From the NCBI RefSeq assembly GCF_001426545.1, contig NZ_LMEZ01000009.1, forward strand, positions 1 to 64,000: a stretch of 64,000 nt of DNA, written 5' to 3'. The number at the start of each line of letters is the position of its first letter. Positions within the stretch are counted from its first letter, which is position 1. This document shows, piece by piece, positions 16,889-25,297 of the stretch. The notes below the pieces were generated by a model. The model was not told the DNA's origin. It worked only from the letters and a program-made list of their open reading frames with translations, and ran no database searches. The position numbers were made by a program, and so were the translations under genes. The stretch is from Mycobacterium sp. Root135. Its GTDB lineage: Bacteria > Actinomycetota > Actinomycetes > Mycobacteriales > Mycobacteriaceae.

Positions 16889-18520
16889 ATGAGCATCGAA
16901 ACGCATGACGCCATCGTGATCGGGGCCGGCTTCTCCGGCCTGGCGATCCTGCACCATCTCCGCGAGATCGGCCTGGACACCGTGGTTCTCGACGCCCAGG
17001 ACGGCGTCGGTGGAACGTGGTTGGCCAATCGCTACCCGGGCGTGCGGACCGACAGTGAATACAGCTACTACTCCTTCTCGTTCTCCAAGGAGGTCCGCGA
17101 CGAGTGGTCCTGGTCGCAGCGCTACCCGGCAGGACGAGAAGTGTTGTCCTACCTCAATTTCGTCGCCGACCGGCTCGACCTGCGCCGTGACATCAGGCTC
17201 AACACGCGTGTGCAGTCCGCGCGCTACGACGAGGTCGACAACACGTGGACGGTGGAGATCGACGGCGGCGCACCCGTGGTGGCCAAGTACTTGATCAGCG
17301 GCATGGGCGTGCTGTCGCAGCCGATCTTTCCCGACATCGCCGGCATCGACACCTTTGCGGGCGAGAAGTACCACACCGCGTACTGGCCCCGGGACGGCGT
17401 CGACCTGGCTGGCAAGCGCGTCGGTCTGATCGGGCTCGGCGCATCGGGAATCCAGATCGTGCCCGAGATCGCCCCGCTCGTCGACGAATTCGTCGTCTTT
17501 CAGCGCACCCCGAACTTCGTGGTGGAGACCACCAACGACGCCGTCACCGAAGCGGACATGGCGTGGTTGAGGGACAACTACGACGCGATCTACGAAAAGG
17601 CCGCCAAACACCCGTTCGGCGTCGCGATGGAGCCCGCCCGCTGCGGTGCGCTGGAAGTCTCGGATGAGCAGCGTCGCAGCATCTTCGAGAGCAAGTGGAA
17701 CGAGGGCGGTTTCCACTTCGCGAACGAGTGCTTCAACGACCTCGCGACCAACCACGCCGCCAGCGAGTTGGCCTCGGAGTTCATTCGGTCCAAGATTCGC
17801 GAGATCGTGAAGGACCCGGCCACCGCCGACCTGTTGAGCCCGAAGACATACTCGTTCAACGGCAAGCGCGTTCCCACCGGCCACGGTTATTATCACGCGT
17901 TCAACCTGGACCACGTCCGCCTGGTCGACACCGCGTCCACGCCGATCACCGCGATCACCCCGACGGGCGTGCGCGTCGGCGACACCGAGTACGAGCTCGA
18001 CGTGCTGATCTTCGCCACCGGCTTCGACGCGATGACCGGAACGCTCACCAACATCGACATCATCGGCCGCGACGGAATCACGCTGCGGGACAGGTGGAAC
18101 CGGGACGGTCTGAAGTCCAACCTCGGCATCGGCGTGCACGGTTTCCCGAACTTCTTCATGTCGCTCGGGCCGCAGACGCCGTACTCGAACCTGGTGGTGC
18201 CGATTCAGCTCGGCGCCCAGTGGCTACAGCGTGCCCTGCGCTGGGCCAGGGACAACGACGTCGACGTCTTCGAGGCCACGCAGGAGTCGGAGGATTGGTG
18301 GGCCGGGGAGACCGAGCGCACCGGCAAGGCGACGGTGATGTACACGGAGGGCAAGAAGGCCAAGGCCTGGTTCCTCGGCGAGAACGTACCGGGTAAGCCC
18401 GAGGCCTTCCTGGTCTACATGGGTGGCGGTCAGGTGTACCAGCAGCATTGCCGCGAACTGGAGGAGTCGGGCTACGAAGCGATGCGGGCTCCGAGTCGCG
18501 TTGCCGAGCCGGTCACCTGA
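16889..18520 (+). CDS. Baeyer-Villiger flavin monooxygenase
   Basis: This FAD- and NADPH-dependent type I Baeyer-Villiger monooxygenase (543 aa) inserts oxygen next to a ketone to give an ester or lactone. It has the FAD-binding GAGFSG at 12-17, the diagnostic fingerprint F-x-G-x3-H-x3-W-P as FAGEKYHTAYWP at 156-167, and the second Rossmann motif GLGASG at 182-187. The length matches cyclohexanone/cyclopentanone-type enzymes. It follows the esterase gene closely and very likely works with it. Whether the substrate is linear, cyclic or steroid cannot be decided from sequence. Confidence 0.95.
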   Translation: MSIETHDAIVIGAGFSGLAILHHLREIGLDTVVLDAQDGVGGTWLANRYPGVRTDSEYSYYSFSFSKEVRDEWSWSQRYPAGREVLSYLNFVADRLDLRRDIRLNTRVQSARYDEVDNTWTVEIDGGAPVVAKYLISGMGVLSQPIFPDIAGIDTFAGEKYHTAYWPRDGVDLAGKRVGLIGLGASGIQIVPEIAPLVDEFVVFQRTPNFVVETTNDAVTEADMAWLRDNYDAIYEKAAKHPFGVAMEPARCGALEVSDEQRRSIFESKWNEGGFHFANECFNDLATNHAASELASEFIRSKIREIVKDPATADLLSPKTYSFNGKRVPTGHGYYHAFNLDHVRLVDTASTPITAITPTGVRVGDTEYELDVLIFATGFDAMTGTLTNIDIIGRDGITLRDRWNRDGLKSNLGIGVHGFPNFFMSLGPQTPYSNLVVPIQLGAQWLQRALRWARDNDVDVFEATQESEDWWAGETERTGKATVMYTEGKKAKAWFLGENVPGKPEAFLVYMGGGQVYQQHCRELEESGYEAMRAPSRVAEPVT

Positions 18521-18529
18521 CCGGGCCGG

Positions 18530-18961
18530 CTACGACAGCGGCGCGGTCAGCTCGACGTTGATGTCGTCGGGATCCTGGAACGACAGGATGGCGATGCCTG
18601 CGTCGGTCAGGTCGACGACGTCTCCGTGCGTGACGCCAGCGTCACGCAGTGCGGACCGCGCGGCCTCGAGCGCCGCGCGGTCCGCCACGGCGAAGCCGAT
18701 ATGATCCAGACCGGTTCGCGTGGAATCGAATTCGCAGTCACCGACGGGCCGCAGCCCAAAGAGGGTGCCCTGCGGGGTCTGGTAGACCACGCCGCCGTAG
18801 AACTTCTCCGGCGACTCCTTCACACCGGGTTCGTCCACCGAGTCGGACGCGTCGATGGCAACCGGCCAGCCGAACACCTCGTCGTAGAACTTCTTCGACC
18901 GTGCGATGTCGGTGACGGTGAGGCGAACGTGGTGGAAGCCGGAGCTGTCGATGAGGGCCAT
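18530..18961 (-). CDS. VOC/glyoxalase-fold protein
   Basis: This small (143 aa) vicinal-oxygen-chelate fold protein is made of two beta-alpha-beta-beta-beta units. It opens with SGFHHVRLTVTDIARSKKFYDEVFGWPV, of which the HVRLTV histidine is the usual first metal ligand, and contains the second-half motif LDHIGFAV. Such proteins include glyoxalases, dioxygenases and fosfomycin-resistance-like enzymes; nothing here picks one. It converges on the monooxygenase gene with a 9-bp gap and lies 51 bp downstream of rnhA. Confidence 0.82.
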   Translation of the reverse strand: MALIDSSGFHHVRLTVTDIARSKKFYDEVFGWPVAIDASDSVDEPGVKESPEKFYGGVVYQTPQGTLFGLRPVGDCEFDSTRTGLDHIGFAVADRAALEAARSALRDAGVTHGDVVDLTDAGIAILSFQDPDDINVELTAPLS

Positions 18962-19012
18962 GCCGTAGTTGTACCCACACCGGGTGGGCAGGCCGCAGCC
19001 GGGCCACCGGAG

Positions 19013-19489
19013 TCAGGCTTTGGTCACAACCCGGGGTTCGGCGATCGCCTGCTCCATGCCCCTGGTGGCGAGGACGTCGGCCAGCTCGTTGTCGGCGACT
19101 CCGGAATGACCCTTGACCCAGAACCATTCGACCTCGTGCACCGCGCAGGCCGCCTGCAGCCGCTTCCACAGGTCCACGTTCTTGACCGGCTGCTTGGCCG
19201 AGGTCAGCCAGCCGTTGCGTTCCCAGCCGAGAACCCACTTGGTGATGCCGCTGCGGACGTAGGTGCTGTCGGTGTAGAGGTGCACCAGAACGGGTCTGGT
19301 GAGTGCCTCGAGTGCCATGATCGGCGCCGTCAGCTCCATCCGGTTGTTACTGGTGTCGGTCGGCTCGCCGCCGAACATCTCGCGGACGTGCCCGCGGTGG
19401 CGCAGCACGGCCCCCCAGCCGCCGGGCCCCGGGTTGGGTCGGCAACCGCCGTCGGTGTGGATCACGACGGGGTCCGCGGTCTCGGTCAT
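19013..19489 (-). CDS. rnhA: Ribonuclease HI
   Basis: RNase HI (158 aa) cleaves the RNA strand of RNA-DNA hybrids during replication and R-loop removal. The four catalytic carboxylates are recognisable: the aspartate in HTDGGCRPNPGPGGW, the glutamate in NNRMELTAP, the aspartate in YTDSTYV and the one in VADNELAD, with the basic handle region between (KWVLGWERNGW). The ATG at 19489 overlaps the stop of the upstream VOC gene as ATGA; longer frames to 20074 are shadows. M. smegmatis has a stand-alone RNase HI of this kind in addition to a fused RNase H/CobC protein. Confidence 0.95.
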   Translation of the reverse strand: MTETADPVVIHTDGGCRPNPGPGGWGAVLRHRGHVREMFGGEPTDTSNNRMELTAPIMALEALTRPVLVHLYTDSTYVRSGITKWVLGWERNGWLTSAKQPVKNVDLWKRLQAACAVHEVEWFWVKGHSGVADNELADVLATRGMEQAIAEPRVVTKA

Positions 19490-20130
19490 CCGCCGAGGAT
19501 ATGCGGCGAGATCAGCGCCGTCCGTACCGACATTCCGAATTCGCGATGTCGGAGCGTGGTAATCCGGCGTCCCGGTTGAACGGCGTCCTTGACCGGAGAG
19601 GTGCGGTCGCCGAACGCCTCGGCCGTCGCCTCCACGTCGTCGACGACGTACGTCATCCCCCACAGGGTGGACGGACCGTCGCCCGCGGCATGCGGCGCAC
19701 CCACGAGCTCGACGATCACCTCGCCGAGGCGGAAGAAGATCTGGCGGATCGGCTGCCCGCCCAGTTCGCCGTCCCGTTCCCGACGGGGTCGCACCCCGAG
19801 GGCGGCCAGCGCGGCGACCGTCCGCGCCAGATCGGGGGACAGCAGCACGACGTGGTCGACGGAGGAGGCGCCGTTGGGGTGCGTCGCGGGCGTGACCGGG
19901 GGCCCGTCCGTCGTCGTGGTCGGCACGCCGTCGACCTCGTGCACGTCCGTGGGCACGCCGCGCAGCGACCACACCACGATGCCGGTGCCGTGCTCCGGTC
20001 CGACCAGGCGGATGCCGACGCCACCAATGCGGCACACGGCATCGGCGTCGACCGTGAAGCCGGCCCGGGTCCAAGACTCAGGCGGGTCGGCGACGTGGAA
20101 CTCGGCGACGGTGACTGTCGCGGCGTCCAT
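19486..20130 (-). CDS. VOC-family protein, glyoxalase-like
   Basis: The 214-residue protein has a two-module glyoxalase-like fold: GASSVDHVVLLSPDLARTVAAL in the middle and TYVVDDVEATAEAF near the end are typical module starts. The first part is more diverged. It may have no metal, since several expected ligand positions are not obvious. It sits between the TetR gene (1-bp overlap, stop TAA and start ATG sharing a base) and rnhA (4-bp overlap), so it is expressed in one tight unit with the regulator. The function is unknown. Confidence 0.82.
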   Translation of the reverse strand: MDAATVTVAEFHVADPPESWTRAGFTVDADAVCRIGGVGIRLVGPEHGTGIVVWSLRGVPTDVHEVDGVPTTTTDGPPVTPATHPNGASSVDHVVLLSPDLARTVAALAALGVRPRRERDGELGGQPIRQIFFRLGEVIVELVGAPHAAGDGPSTLWGMTYVVDDVEATAEAFGDRTSPVKDAVQPGRRITTLRHREFGMSVRTALISPHILGG

Positions 20131-20720
20131 TACGCCGTCAGGCCATCGGTGAGGAGATCGAGCACGCGCTCGAAGGTACTGCCCAGATCCGGTGTCTGGC
20201 CGATGCCCGCCTGTTCGATGGTGACCGAGCCGTGGATTGCGGCCCAGACGATCTGGGCCGACTCGGCCAGGTCACCGTCGTTGACAACGGTTTTGAACGC
20301 ACCTATCAACCCGGACAGGATGGTGAAGACGGCCCGGCCTGCGTCGGCCACCTCCGACGACTGGTCTTCGAGCGGGCTGCCCGACCCGAAGATCAGGGAG
20401 TACCGCGCGGGATGGCGGAGCGCGAAGTCCCGGTAGTTGCGGCAGGACTGGCGAAAGCGCTCCTGCGGCGCGAGATCCACCGGGACGTCGATGGCCTCGG
20501 CGAGTTGGGTCAACGTCCGCATGGCCAGCGCGACGATCAACCCGTCCTTGCTCTGAAACCTGTTGTACACGCTGGTCGGTGACACCTCGGCGGCCAGCGC
20601 GACGGCGCGGATGGTCACCCCGTCGCTGCCGTCACGATCCAGCACGGTCTCGGCCGCGCGAAGGAGCGCGGCCGAGACCTCGTGGCTGGCGGTGCGGCGG
20701 CGGACCGGGGGCGTGCTCAT
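20130..20720 (-). CDS. TetR-family transcriptional regulator
   Basis: This is a TetR repressor of 196 residues. The N-terminal helix-turn-helix covers about residues 15-60 (VTIRAVALAAEVSPTSVYNRFQSKDGL), followed by an all-helical ligand-binding domain with a TetR_C-like tail (ALRHPARYSLIFGS). The ATG at 20720 overlaps the hydrolase stop as ATGA. It probably represses its own operon (hydrolase-tetR-VOC-rnhA) through the imperfect palindrome at 21540-21560. The ligand is unknown. Confidence 0.92.
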   Translation of the reverse strand: MSTPPVRRRTASHEVSAALLRAAETVLDRDGSDGVTIRAVALAAEVSPTSVYNRFQSKDGLIVALAMRTLTQLAEAIDVPVDLAPQERFRQSCRNYRDFALRHPARYSLIFGSGSPLEDQSSEVADAGRAVFTILSGLIGAFKTVVNDGDLAESAQIVWAAIHGSVTIEQAGIGQTPDLGSTFERVLDLLTDGLTA

Positions 20721-21517
20721 GACTTCGCGGTGACTCCTCGGTCTGCCAACCACGTCAGGGTGACGTCGGCGACGTCGCGCCAACCCTCGTCGATGGTGAG
20801 CGAGTGTCCGCGGCCCTCGAATTCGTGGAAGTCGGTGACGGCGGCGGACTTCCCGTACAGCCGGTGAGTTGCCTTGGTGGACACCAGGGGAACGGTGTGG
20901 TCGGCTGTGCCGCCGGTGATCAGCAGCGGACCCCGGGTGGCATTGGCGGTGTCGATCTTGGCCGGGGAGCCGGGCGCGAAGTTCGCGACCGCGGCTTCGA
21001 ACAACGGCTTGCCCGGCGACGGGATGGACCATTGCCGCCACAGGGCGTCGGACTCCTCGACGGTCAGCGCGTTGCCGAAGCCGTAGCGCCACTGCGCCTC
21101 GGTGAGACCCTTGGCGCGTCCGCGGTTGAGCGGGTTGCCGAGTACGGGAAAGGCGGAACGCAACTGGGCGACGGGCAACGGCTTGACGCCCTTGATGGGG
21201 GCCGGGTCGACGGCGACCGCGGCCGCGGCCTTGTTCTGTCCCAACAACTTCTGGGCGATCAGGCCGCCGAAGGAGTGCCCGATCACCACCGGCGGGGTGT
21301 CGAACTGCTCGAGGATTCCGGCGAAGTACTCGGTGAGGTCCTCGATGCCGACACCTGCCTGGTCGCCGGGGTCGAGCCGGGTCTCCTCGACCGTTTCACG
21401 CTCACCTGGCCAGGCGGGGGCGATCGCGTGGTGGCCGGCCGCGGCGAAGCGTTCGATCCACGGCTGCCAGGCGGTGTGGGAGATCCACAGTCCGTGGATG
21501 AAGACGACGTTGGGCAT
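20717..21517 (-). CDS. Alpha/beta hydrolase
   Basis: This is a 266-residue alpha/beta hydrolase with the nucleophile elbow GHSFG (S82), an aspartate in GGTADHTVP and a histidine in GRGHSLTID that complete the triad. The N-terminus PNVVFIHGLWISHTAWQPW is typical of the epoxide-hydrolase/esterase-like group that includes mycobacterial lipases. No signal peptide is present, so it acts in the cytoplasm. It is the first gene of the operon with the TetR regulator, which makes it the likely main regulatory target. Confidence 0.9.
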   Translation of the reverse strand: MPNVVFIHGLWISHTAWQPWIERFAAAGHHAIAPAWPGERETVEETRLDPGDQAGVGIEDLTEYFAGILEQFDTPPVVIGHSFGGLIAQKLLGQNKAAAAVAVDPAPIKGVKPLPVAQLRSAFPVLGNPLNRGRAKGLTEAQWRYGFGNALTVEESDALWRQWSIPSPGKPLFEAAVANFAPGSPAKIDTANATRGPLLITGGTADHTVPLVSTKATHRLYGKSAAVTDFHEFEGRGHSLTIDEGWRDVADVTLTWLADRGVTAKS

Positions 21518-21539
21518 GGCGGGTCCTGTCTCTTATGGA

Positions 21540-21560
21540 ACGACGTTACATAACTGTCGT
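21540..21560. promoter_or_regulatory. Candidate TetR operator (ACGAC...GTTACATAAC...GTCGT)
   Basis: An imperfect palindrome has outer arms ACGAC and GTCGT and an inner GTTA-CA-TAAC core. It lies 23 bp upstream of the hydrolase start, where a TetR dimer would block the promoter. The two halves are offset by one base, so this is only a moderate prediction. Confidence 0.45.
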
Positions 21561-21603
21561 GACGTCAAGAACCGGGACGGGGCAGAAATTATTTCCGGCG
21601 CGC

Positions 21604-22281
21604 TCAGACCTTGCTCGCCACGAAGGCGGCAGCCTCGTCGGTCAAGCCGATCTTCGTGTAGCTGGTGTGCGCGGCGCCGTCGTCGCCGTCGGAACAGATC
21701 GGATCGCCCGGTGCGCACAGCTGAATCGTCTTGCCCGCGTATAGGGGTCCGACGGTCACCGGGGGTTGGCCGATCATGTCCATGAACTTGGTGTCGGGCG
21801 TCCCGAGCAGCGCCACGGCTGCCACGTGGTCGGCGACGCTGGCGGGCATCGGCTTTGGCACGTCGGCCGGGTCGACGCCACCGGGCACCGCGTTCGCGGT
21901 GACGAAGCCGACCACCGCCGCGCCCTGGGAGTAACCGCCGAGCACCATCTTGGTGTCGGGGCACGACGCCGCCATGCCCTCGATGTGGTTCGCCGCGTCG
22001 CGGATGCCGTCCACGGCGGTCGGGAAGTTGGTGCTCGCCGGATAGACGACGGCGTACACGCCGACCGACTTCGCGCCGACCTTGGCGCGCACGGCGTCGA
22101 CGAACTCCTGGCCGATGCCGCCGAGGCCCTGCGGTGCGAACGTGCCGCGTGCGAACACCACCTCGACGTCGGGGCACGGGGCGGCCGACGCGATCGGCGC
22201 GCCGCTCGTGGGGACGACGAGGAAGCTGGCGGCAAGGGCGAACGCGGCGCCGGTCAGCCCGGCGAGGTGGCGTGCAGTCAT
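21604..22281 (-). CDS. Secreted cutinase-family serine esterase
   Basis: This is a cutinase-like (Culp) protein of 225 residues. A Sec signal peptide covers about residues 1-33, ending ASA|A. The nucleophile lies in GYSQG (S118) and the triad is completed by D193 in PGDPIC and H205 in AAHTSY, the standard cutinase arrangement; paired cysteines near both ends should form disulfides. Mycobacterial cutinases act outside the cell on lipids, esters or mycolate conjugates rather than plant cutin. The ATG at 22281 gives a proper signal peptide; the longer frame to 22434 runs into the DUF5709 gene promoter. Confidence 0.92.
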   Translation of the reverse strand: MTARHLAGLTGAAFALAASFLVVPTSGAPIASAAPCPDVEVVFARGTFAPQGLGGIGQEFVDAVRAKVGAKSVGVYAVVYPASTNFPTAVDGIRDAANHIEGMAASCPDTKMVLGGYSQGAAVVGFVTANAVPGGVDPADVPKPMPASVADHVAAVALLGTPDTKFMDMIGQPPVTVGPLYAGKTIQLCAPGDPICSDGDDGAAHTSYTKIGLTDEAAAFVASKV

Positions 22282-22331
22282 GAATCCAGACTGACACAGA
22301 TCGGGATTGGCTTCTGTGACATCGTTGTGCG

Positions 22332-22721
22332 ATGAGCAGTGACTACACCGATGCCGACGGCGACCAGCTGACCGAGGAGGACACCCTGGTCGACAGGGGC
22401 GTCGACGATCTGCTCGACGAGGGTTACTCACCACCAGACCGGTGGAAGGAGCCCAGGGACAACGAGACCCTCGACGAACTCCTGTCGGAGGAGGAGCCCG
22501 ATCCGGCCATGCAGCTCGACGACCCCGACGAGCAGGCCGGTGACGACGAGGTGGGCGATCGGCGCTCGGGCCGGTTGGTCGCGCCCGACGAGGGCTTCGG
22601 TGCCGACACCGAGTCCGATCTGATTGGTCGCGAAGTCGGAATCGACGGGGGTGCCGCGTCCGCAGAAGAAGCAGCGATCCACGTCATCGACGAGGACGAC
22701 CCGATCGCCGACGACGACTAG
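22332..22721 (+). CDS. DUF5709-family acidic protein
   Basis: This is a strongly acidic, probably disordered protein of 129 residues with the actinobacterial DUF5709 signature: TLVDRGVDDLLDEGYSPPDR near the start and SDLIGREVGIDGGAASAEEAA near the end. It has no membrane segment or signal. The function of the family is unknown. It is divergent from the cutinase gene, 50 bp away, and stands alone. Confidence 0.85.
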   Translation: MSSDYTDADGDQLTEEDTLVDRGVDDLLDEGYSPPDRWKEPRDNETLDELLSEEEPDPAMQLDDPDEQAGDDEVGDRRSGRLVAPDEGFGADTESDLIGREVGIDGGAASAEEAAIHVIDEDDPIADDD

Positions 22722-22812
22722 TTAGCGCGCGGCGCCGACGAGCCCGCGCCACGGCCGCACCGTGAAGGTGAGTCGAAGGCCGAGCACGTGAACGTTGACG
22801 TGCCATCCGCGA

Positions 22813-24039
22813 TTACCTGACATTGGAGCGCTCCGTCCAGCGTTGCAGCAGTACCGAGATGGTCAGCACGACGAGGCCTGCGACGGCCAGCAAGGCGCCG
22901 GCGCCCGCGGGTGCGGTGTAGCCGTATCCCGCCGCGATCACCAGGCCGCCGATCCAGGCGCCCGCCGCGTTGGCGATGTTGAGCGCGGAGTGGTTCAGCG
23001 CCGCCGCCAGGGTCTGTGCGCCGTGGGCGACGTCCATCAGTCGGGTCTGCAGTGCCGGTCCGATGGCCGAGCCGGAGGCCCCGATGAGGAACAGGCCGAG
23101 CAGCGCCGTCCACGGGTTGTGGACGAGCCAGACGAACAGGGCCAGCATCGCGCCGAGGGAGATCAGCGAGGCGTACAGCGCCTTGACGACCGAGATGTCG
23201 GCCATCTTGCCGCCGACCAGGTTGCCGACGACCATGCCGACGCCGAACGTCATCAGCCCGAGCGGAACCAGTCCGCGGGACAGGCCCGACACGTCGGTCA
23301 GGGTCGTGGCCACGTAGGTGTAGACGGCGAACATGCCGCCGAAGCCGACCATGCCGAGCACCAGCGCGAGCCACACCTGGGGGCGACGCAGAGCGCTGAG
23401 CTCGGTCAGGGCGCTGGTGACGTGCATCGACTTCAGGTCGGGCAGCCAGTGCCAGATGGCGACGAGCGTGCCCAGACCGATCACGACGACCAGGCCGAAG
23501 GCGCTGCGCCAGCCGAAGTGCTGGCCGAGGAAGGATGCGAGAGGGACGCCGAGCACCGTCGCCACGGTCAGGCCGCTCATCACGTGTGCGACGGCCTTGG
23601 CGCGGTTCTTCGGGCCCATCAGGTGGGCGGCGACCAGGGCGGCGATGCCGAAGAAGGCACCGTGCGGGATGCCGGAGACGAAGCGGGCGGCCATCAGGGT
23701 CTCGTAGCTCGGCGCCAGCACGCTGGCCAGGTTGCCGAGGGTGAACAGCGCAATCAGGCCCAGGAGCAGGGCCTTGCGGGGCAGGTGCGCGGTCAGCGAG
23801 GCGATGACCGGGGCGCCGACGACGACGCCGAGGGCGTACGCGGAGATGACGTGGCCCGCGATGGGCTCGGTGATACCGAGGCTCGCGGCGATGTCGGGCA
23901 GCAGGCCCATGGCCACGAACTCGGTGGTTCCGATGGCGAAGCTGCCGATGGCAAGCGCCATCACGGCGAGCCAGCGCACCGACGGTGGCGGCGACACCAC
24001 GGACATGGGGACGGACGGTCGAGCAAGAGAACGTGTCAC
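22813..24039 (-). CDS. MFS transporter (AraJ/DHA1-like efflux family)
   Basis: This 12-helix MFS permease has a first helix reading LAIGSFAIGTTEFVAMGLLP, typical of the AraJ/YdhP-like DHA1 drug or sugar efflux group, and the loop SLTAHLPRKALLLG after helix 2. The start is uncertain. GTG at 24039 has a TACCGT hexamer seven bases upstream, fitting a leaderless transcript (408 aa); ATG at 24006 and ATG at 24075 are alternatives. It is divergent from a ROK-family gene, and the intervening palindrome suggests ROK control. The substrate is unknown. Confidence 0.87.
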   Translation of the reverse strand: MTRSLARPSVPMSVVSPPPSVRWLAVMALAIGSFAIGTTEFVAMGLLPDIAASLGITEPIAGHVISAYALGVVVGAPVIASLTAHLPRKALLLGLIALFTLGNLASVLAPSYETLMAARFVSGIPHGAFFGIAALVAAHLMGPKNRAKAVAHVMSGLTVATVLGVPLASFLGQHFGWRSAFGLVVVIGLGTLVAIWHWLPDLKSMHVTSALTELSALRRPQVWLALVLGMVGFGGMFAVYTYVATTLTDVSGLSRGLVPLGLMTFGVGMVVGNLVGGKMADISVVKALYASLISLGAMLALFVWLVHNPWTALLGLFLIGASGSAIGPALQTRLMDVAHGAQTLAAALNHSALNIANAAGAWIGGLVIAAGYGYTAPAGAGALLAVAGLVVLTISVLLQRWTERSNVR

Positions 24040-24079
24040 CAGGACAACGGTAGACGCACTTATGCCTTTCATCAAACCG

Positions 24080-24105
24080 ACTTTTGTATTTCAAGACACA
24101 AAAGT
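24080..24105. promoter_or_regulatory. Candidate ROK operator (ACTTTTGT-N10-ACAAAAGT)
   Basis: A perfect 8-bp inverted repeat with a 10-base spacer is strikingly AT-rich for this genome. It lies between the divergent MFS gene and the ROK gene. It would cover the -35 region of the MFS promoter if that gene starts at GTG 24039, which suits repression. Confidence 0.6.
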
Positions 24106-24139
24106 GGCGCAGCTTACGCTTCTGGGGCATCATCGAGCC

Positions 24140-25297
24140 ATGGCCACCGTGGGCGATGTCTTCGCACTGATCCGAGATCGCAGAGACATCACCCGCACGG
24201 AAATCGGCCAGGTCACCGGTCTGTCGCGAACGGCGGTCGCCGCGCGAATCGCGGCCCTGAGTGCGCTTGGCCTGGTGCGCGAACGGGAACAGGCGCCGTC
24301 GACGGGTGGCCGGCCCCCGACACTGCTTTCCTTCGACGTCGACGCGGGCATCGTGCTCTCAGCGGCCATCGGCATCAGCCGGACGCGGCTGGCGGTATGC
24401 GACCTGGCCGGTGAGGTGAAGGCGATCACCGACATCGACCAGGAGGTCGCGCTCGGCCCCGACGACCTGATGCCCGACGTCGTCAAGCGACTCGACGTGA
24501 TGCTGCAGGACTACCCAGGTGTCCCGGTCTACGGAGTCGGGCTGAGCCTGCCGGGCACAGTCGACCGCGCCCGCGGATGCAGCCGTGATTCACCGATCCT
24601 TCGCGGGTGGGACGGCGTCGAGCTGCGGCCGTACTTCGCCGAGCTGCCCCGCCTGTCGAATGCCCCCGTGGTCCTGGACAACGACTCCAACGCGATCGCC
24701 GTCGTGGAGGGTCGCGGCCACGACGACGTCCTCGTCATCAAGGCCTCCAGCGGTCTCGGGGCGGGCATCGTCGCGGGCGGGGTGCTGCAGCGTGGCGCCG
24801 CGCAGGCCGCTGGCGAGTTCGGCCACACCAAGATCGCTGCGGCACTTGGCCTTCCGTGCCGCTGCGGCGACACCGGCTGCGTGGAGGCCATCGCCGGCGG
24901 CTGGGCCCTCGTGCACGCCCTGCAGCAGCAGGGCCGCTCGGTGCGGAACTTGCGCGACGTCGTCGAGATCGCCCACGGCGGTGACGCCGAGGCGCGCCGG
25001 ATGATCCGCGACAGCGGACGGTACGTCGGCGAGGTGCTCGCCGCCGCGGTGAACCTGTTGAACCCGGCCGTGGTCGTCGTCGCGGGCGACATGGCGGGTG
25101 CCTACGAGATATTCGTGGCCGGGTTACGGGAGACGTTGTACGGCAACGCAACCGCGCAGGCGACACGGACCCTCGAGGTGATTCCCGCCGCCTACGGCAG
25201 CCAGTCCGGGACCGTCGGCGGCGCCGTCATGGTTCTCGACGAGGTACTCGGTGCGAGGGCCGTCGACGCCCTGGTGGCGGGAGCGCCCCGGGCCTAA
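24140..25297 (+). CDS. ROK-family transcriptional regulator
   Basis: This is a 385-residue ROK protein with an N-terminal winged helix (residues 1-55: TRTEIGQVTGLSRTAVAARI) fused to a sugar-kinase-like domain. The kinase-like half shows SSGLGAGIVAGGVLQRGAAQ, AGEFGHTK and the zinc-binding C-x-C-G-x2-G-C motif CRCGDTGC around residues 240-246. Such proteins are sugar-responsive repressors like NagC, Mlc or XylR. The ATG at 24140 is preferred over ATG 24062, because the latter would put the operator inside the coding sequence. It is divergent from the MFS gene and converges with the next gene by a 4-bp overlap. Confidence 0.9.
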   Translation: MATVGDVFALIRDRRDITRTEIGQVTGLSRTAVAARIAALSALGLVREREQAPSTGGRPPTLLSFDVDAGIVLSAAIGISRTRLAVCDLAGEVKAITDIDQEVALGPDDLMPDVVKRLDVMLQDYPGVPVYGVGLSLPGTVDRARGCSRDSPILRGWDGVELRPYFAELPRLSNAPVVLDNDSNAIAVVEGRGHDDVLVIKASSGLGAGIVAGGVLQRGAAQAAGEFGHTKIAAALGLPCRCGDTGCVEAIAGGWALVHALQQQGRSVRNLRDVVEIAHGGDAEARRMIRDSGRYVGEVLAAAVNLLNPAVVVVAGDMAGAYEIFVAGLRETLYGNATAQATRTLEVIPAAYGSQSGTVGGAVMVLDEVLGARAVDALVAGAPRA

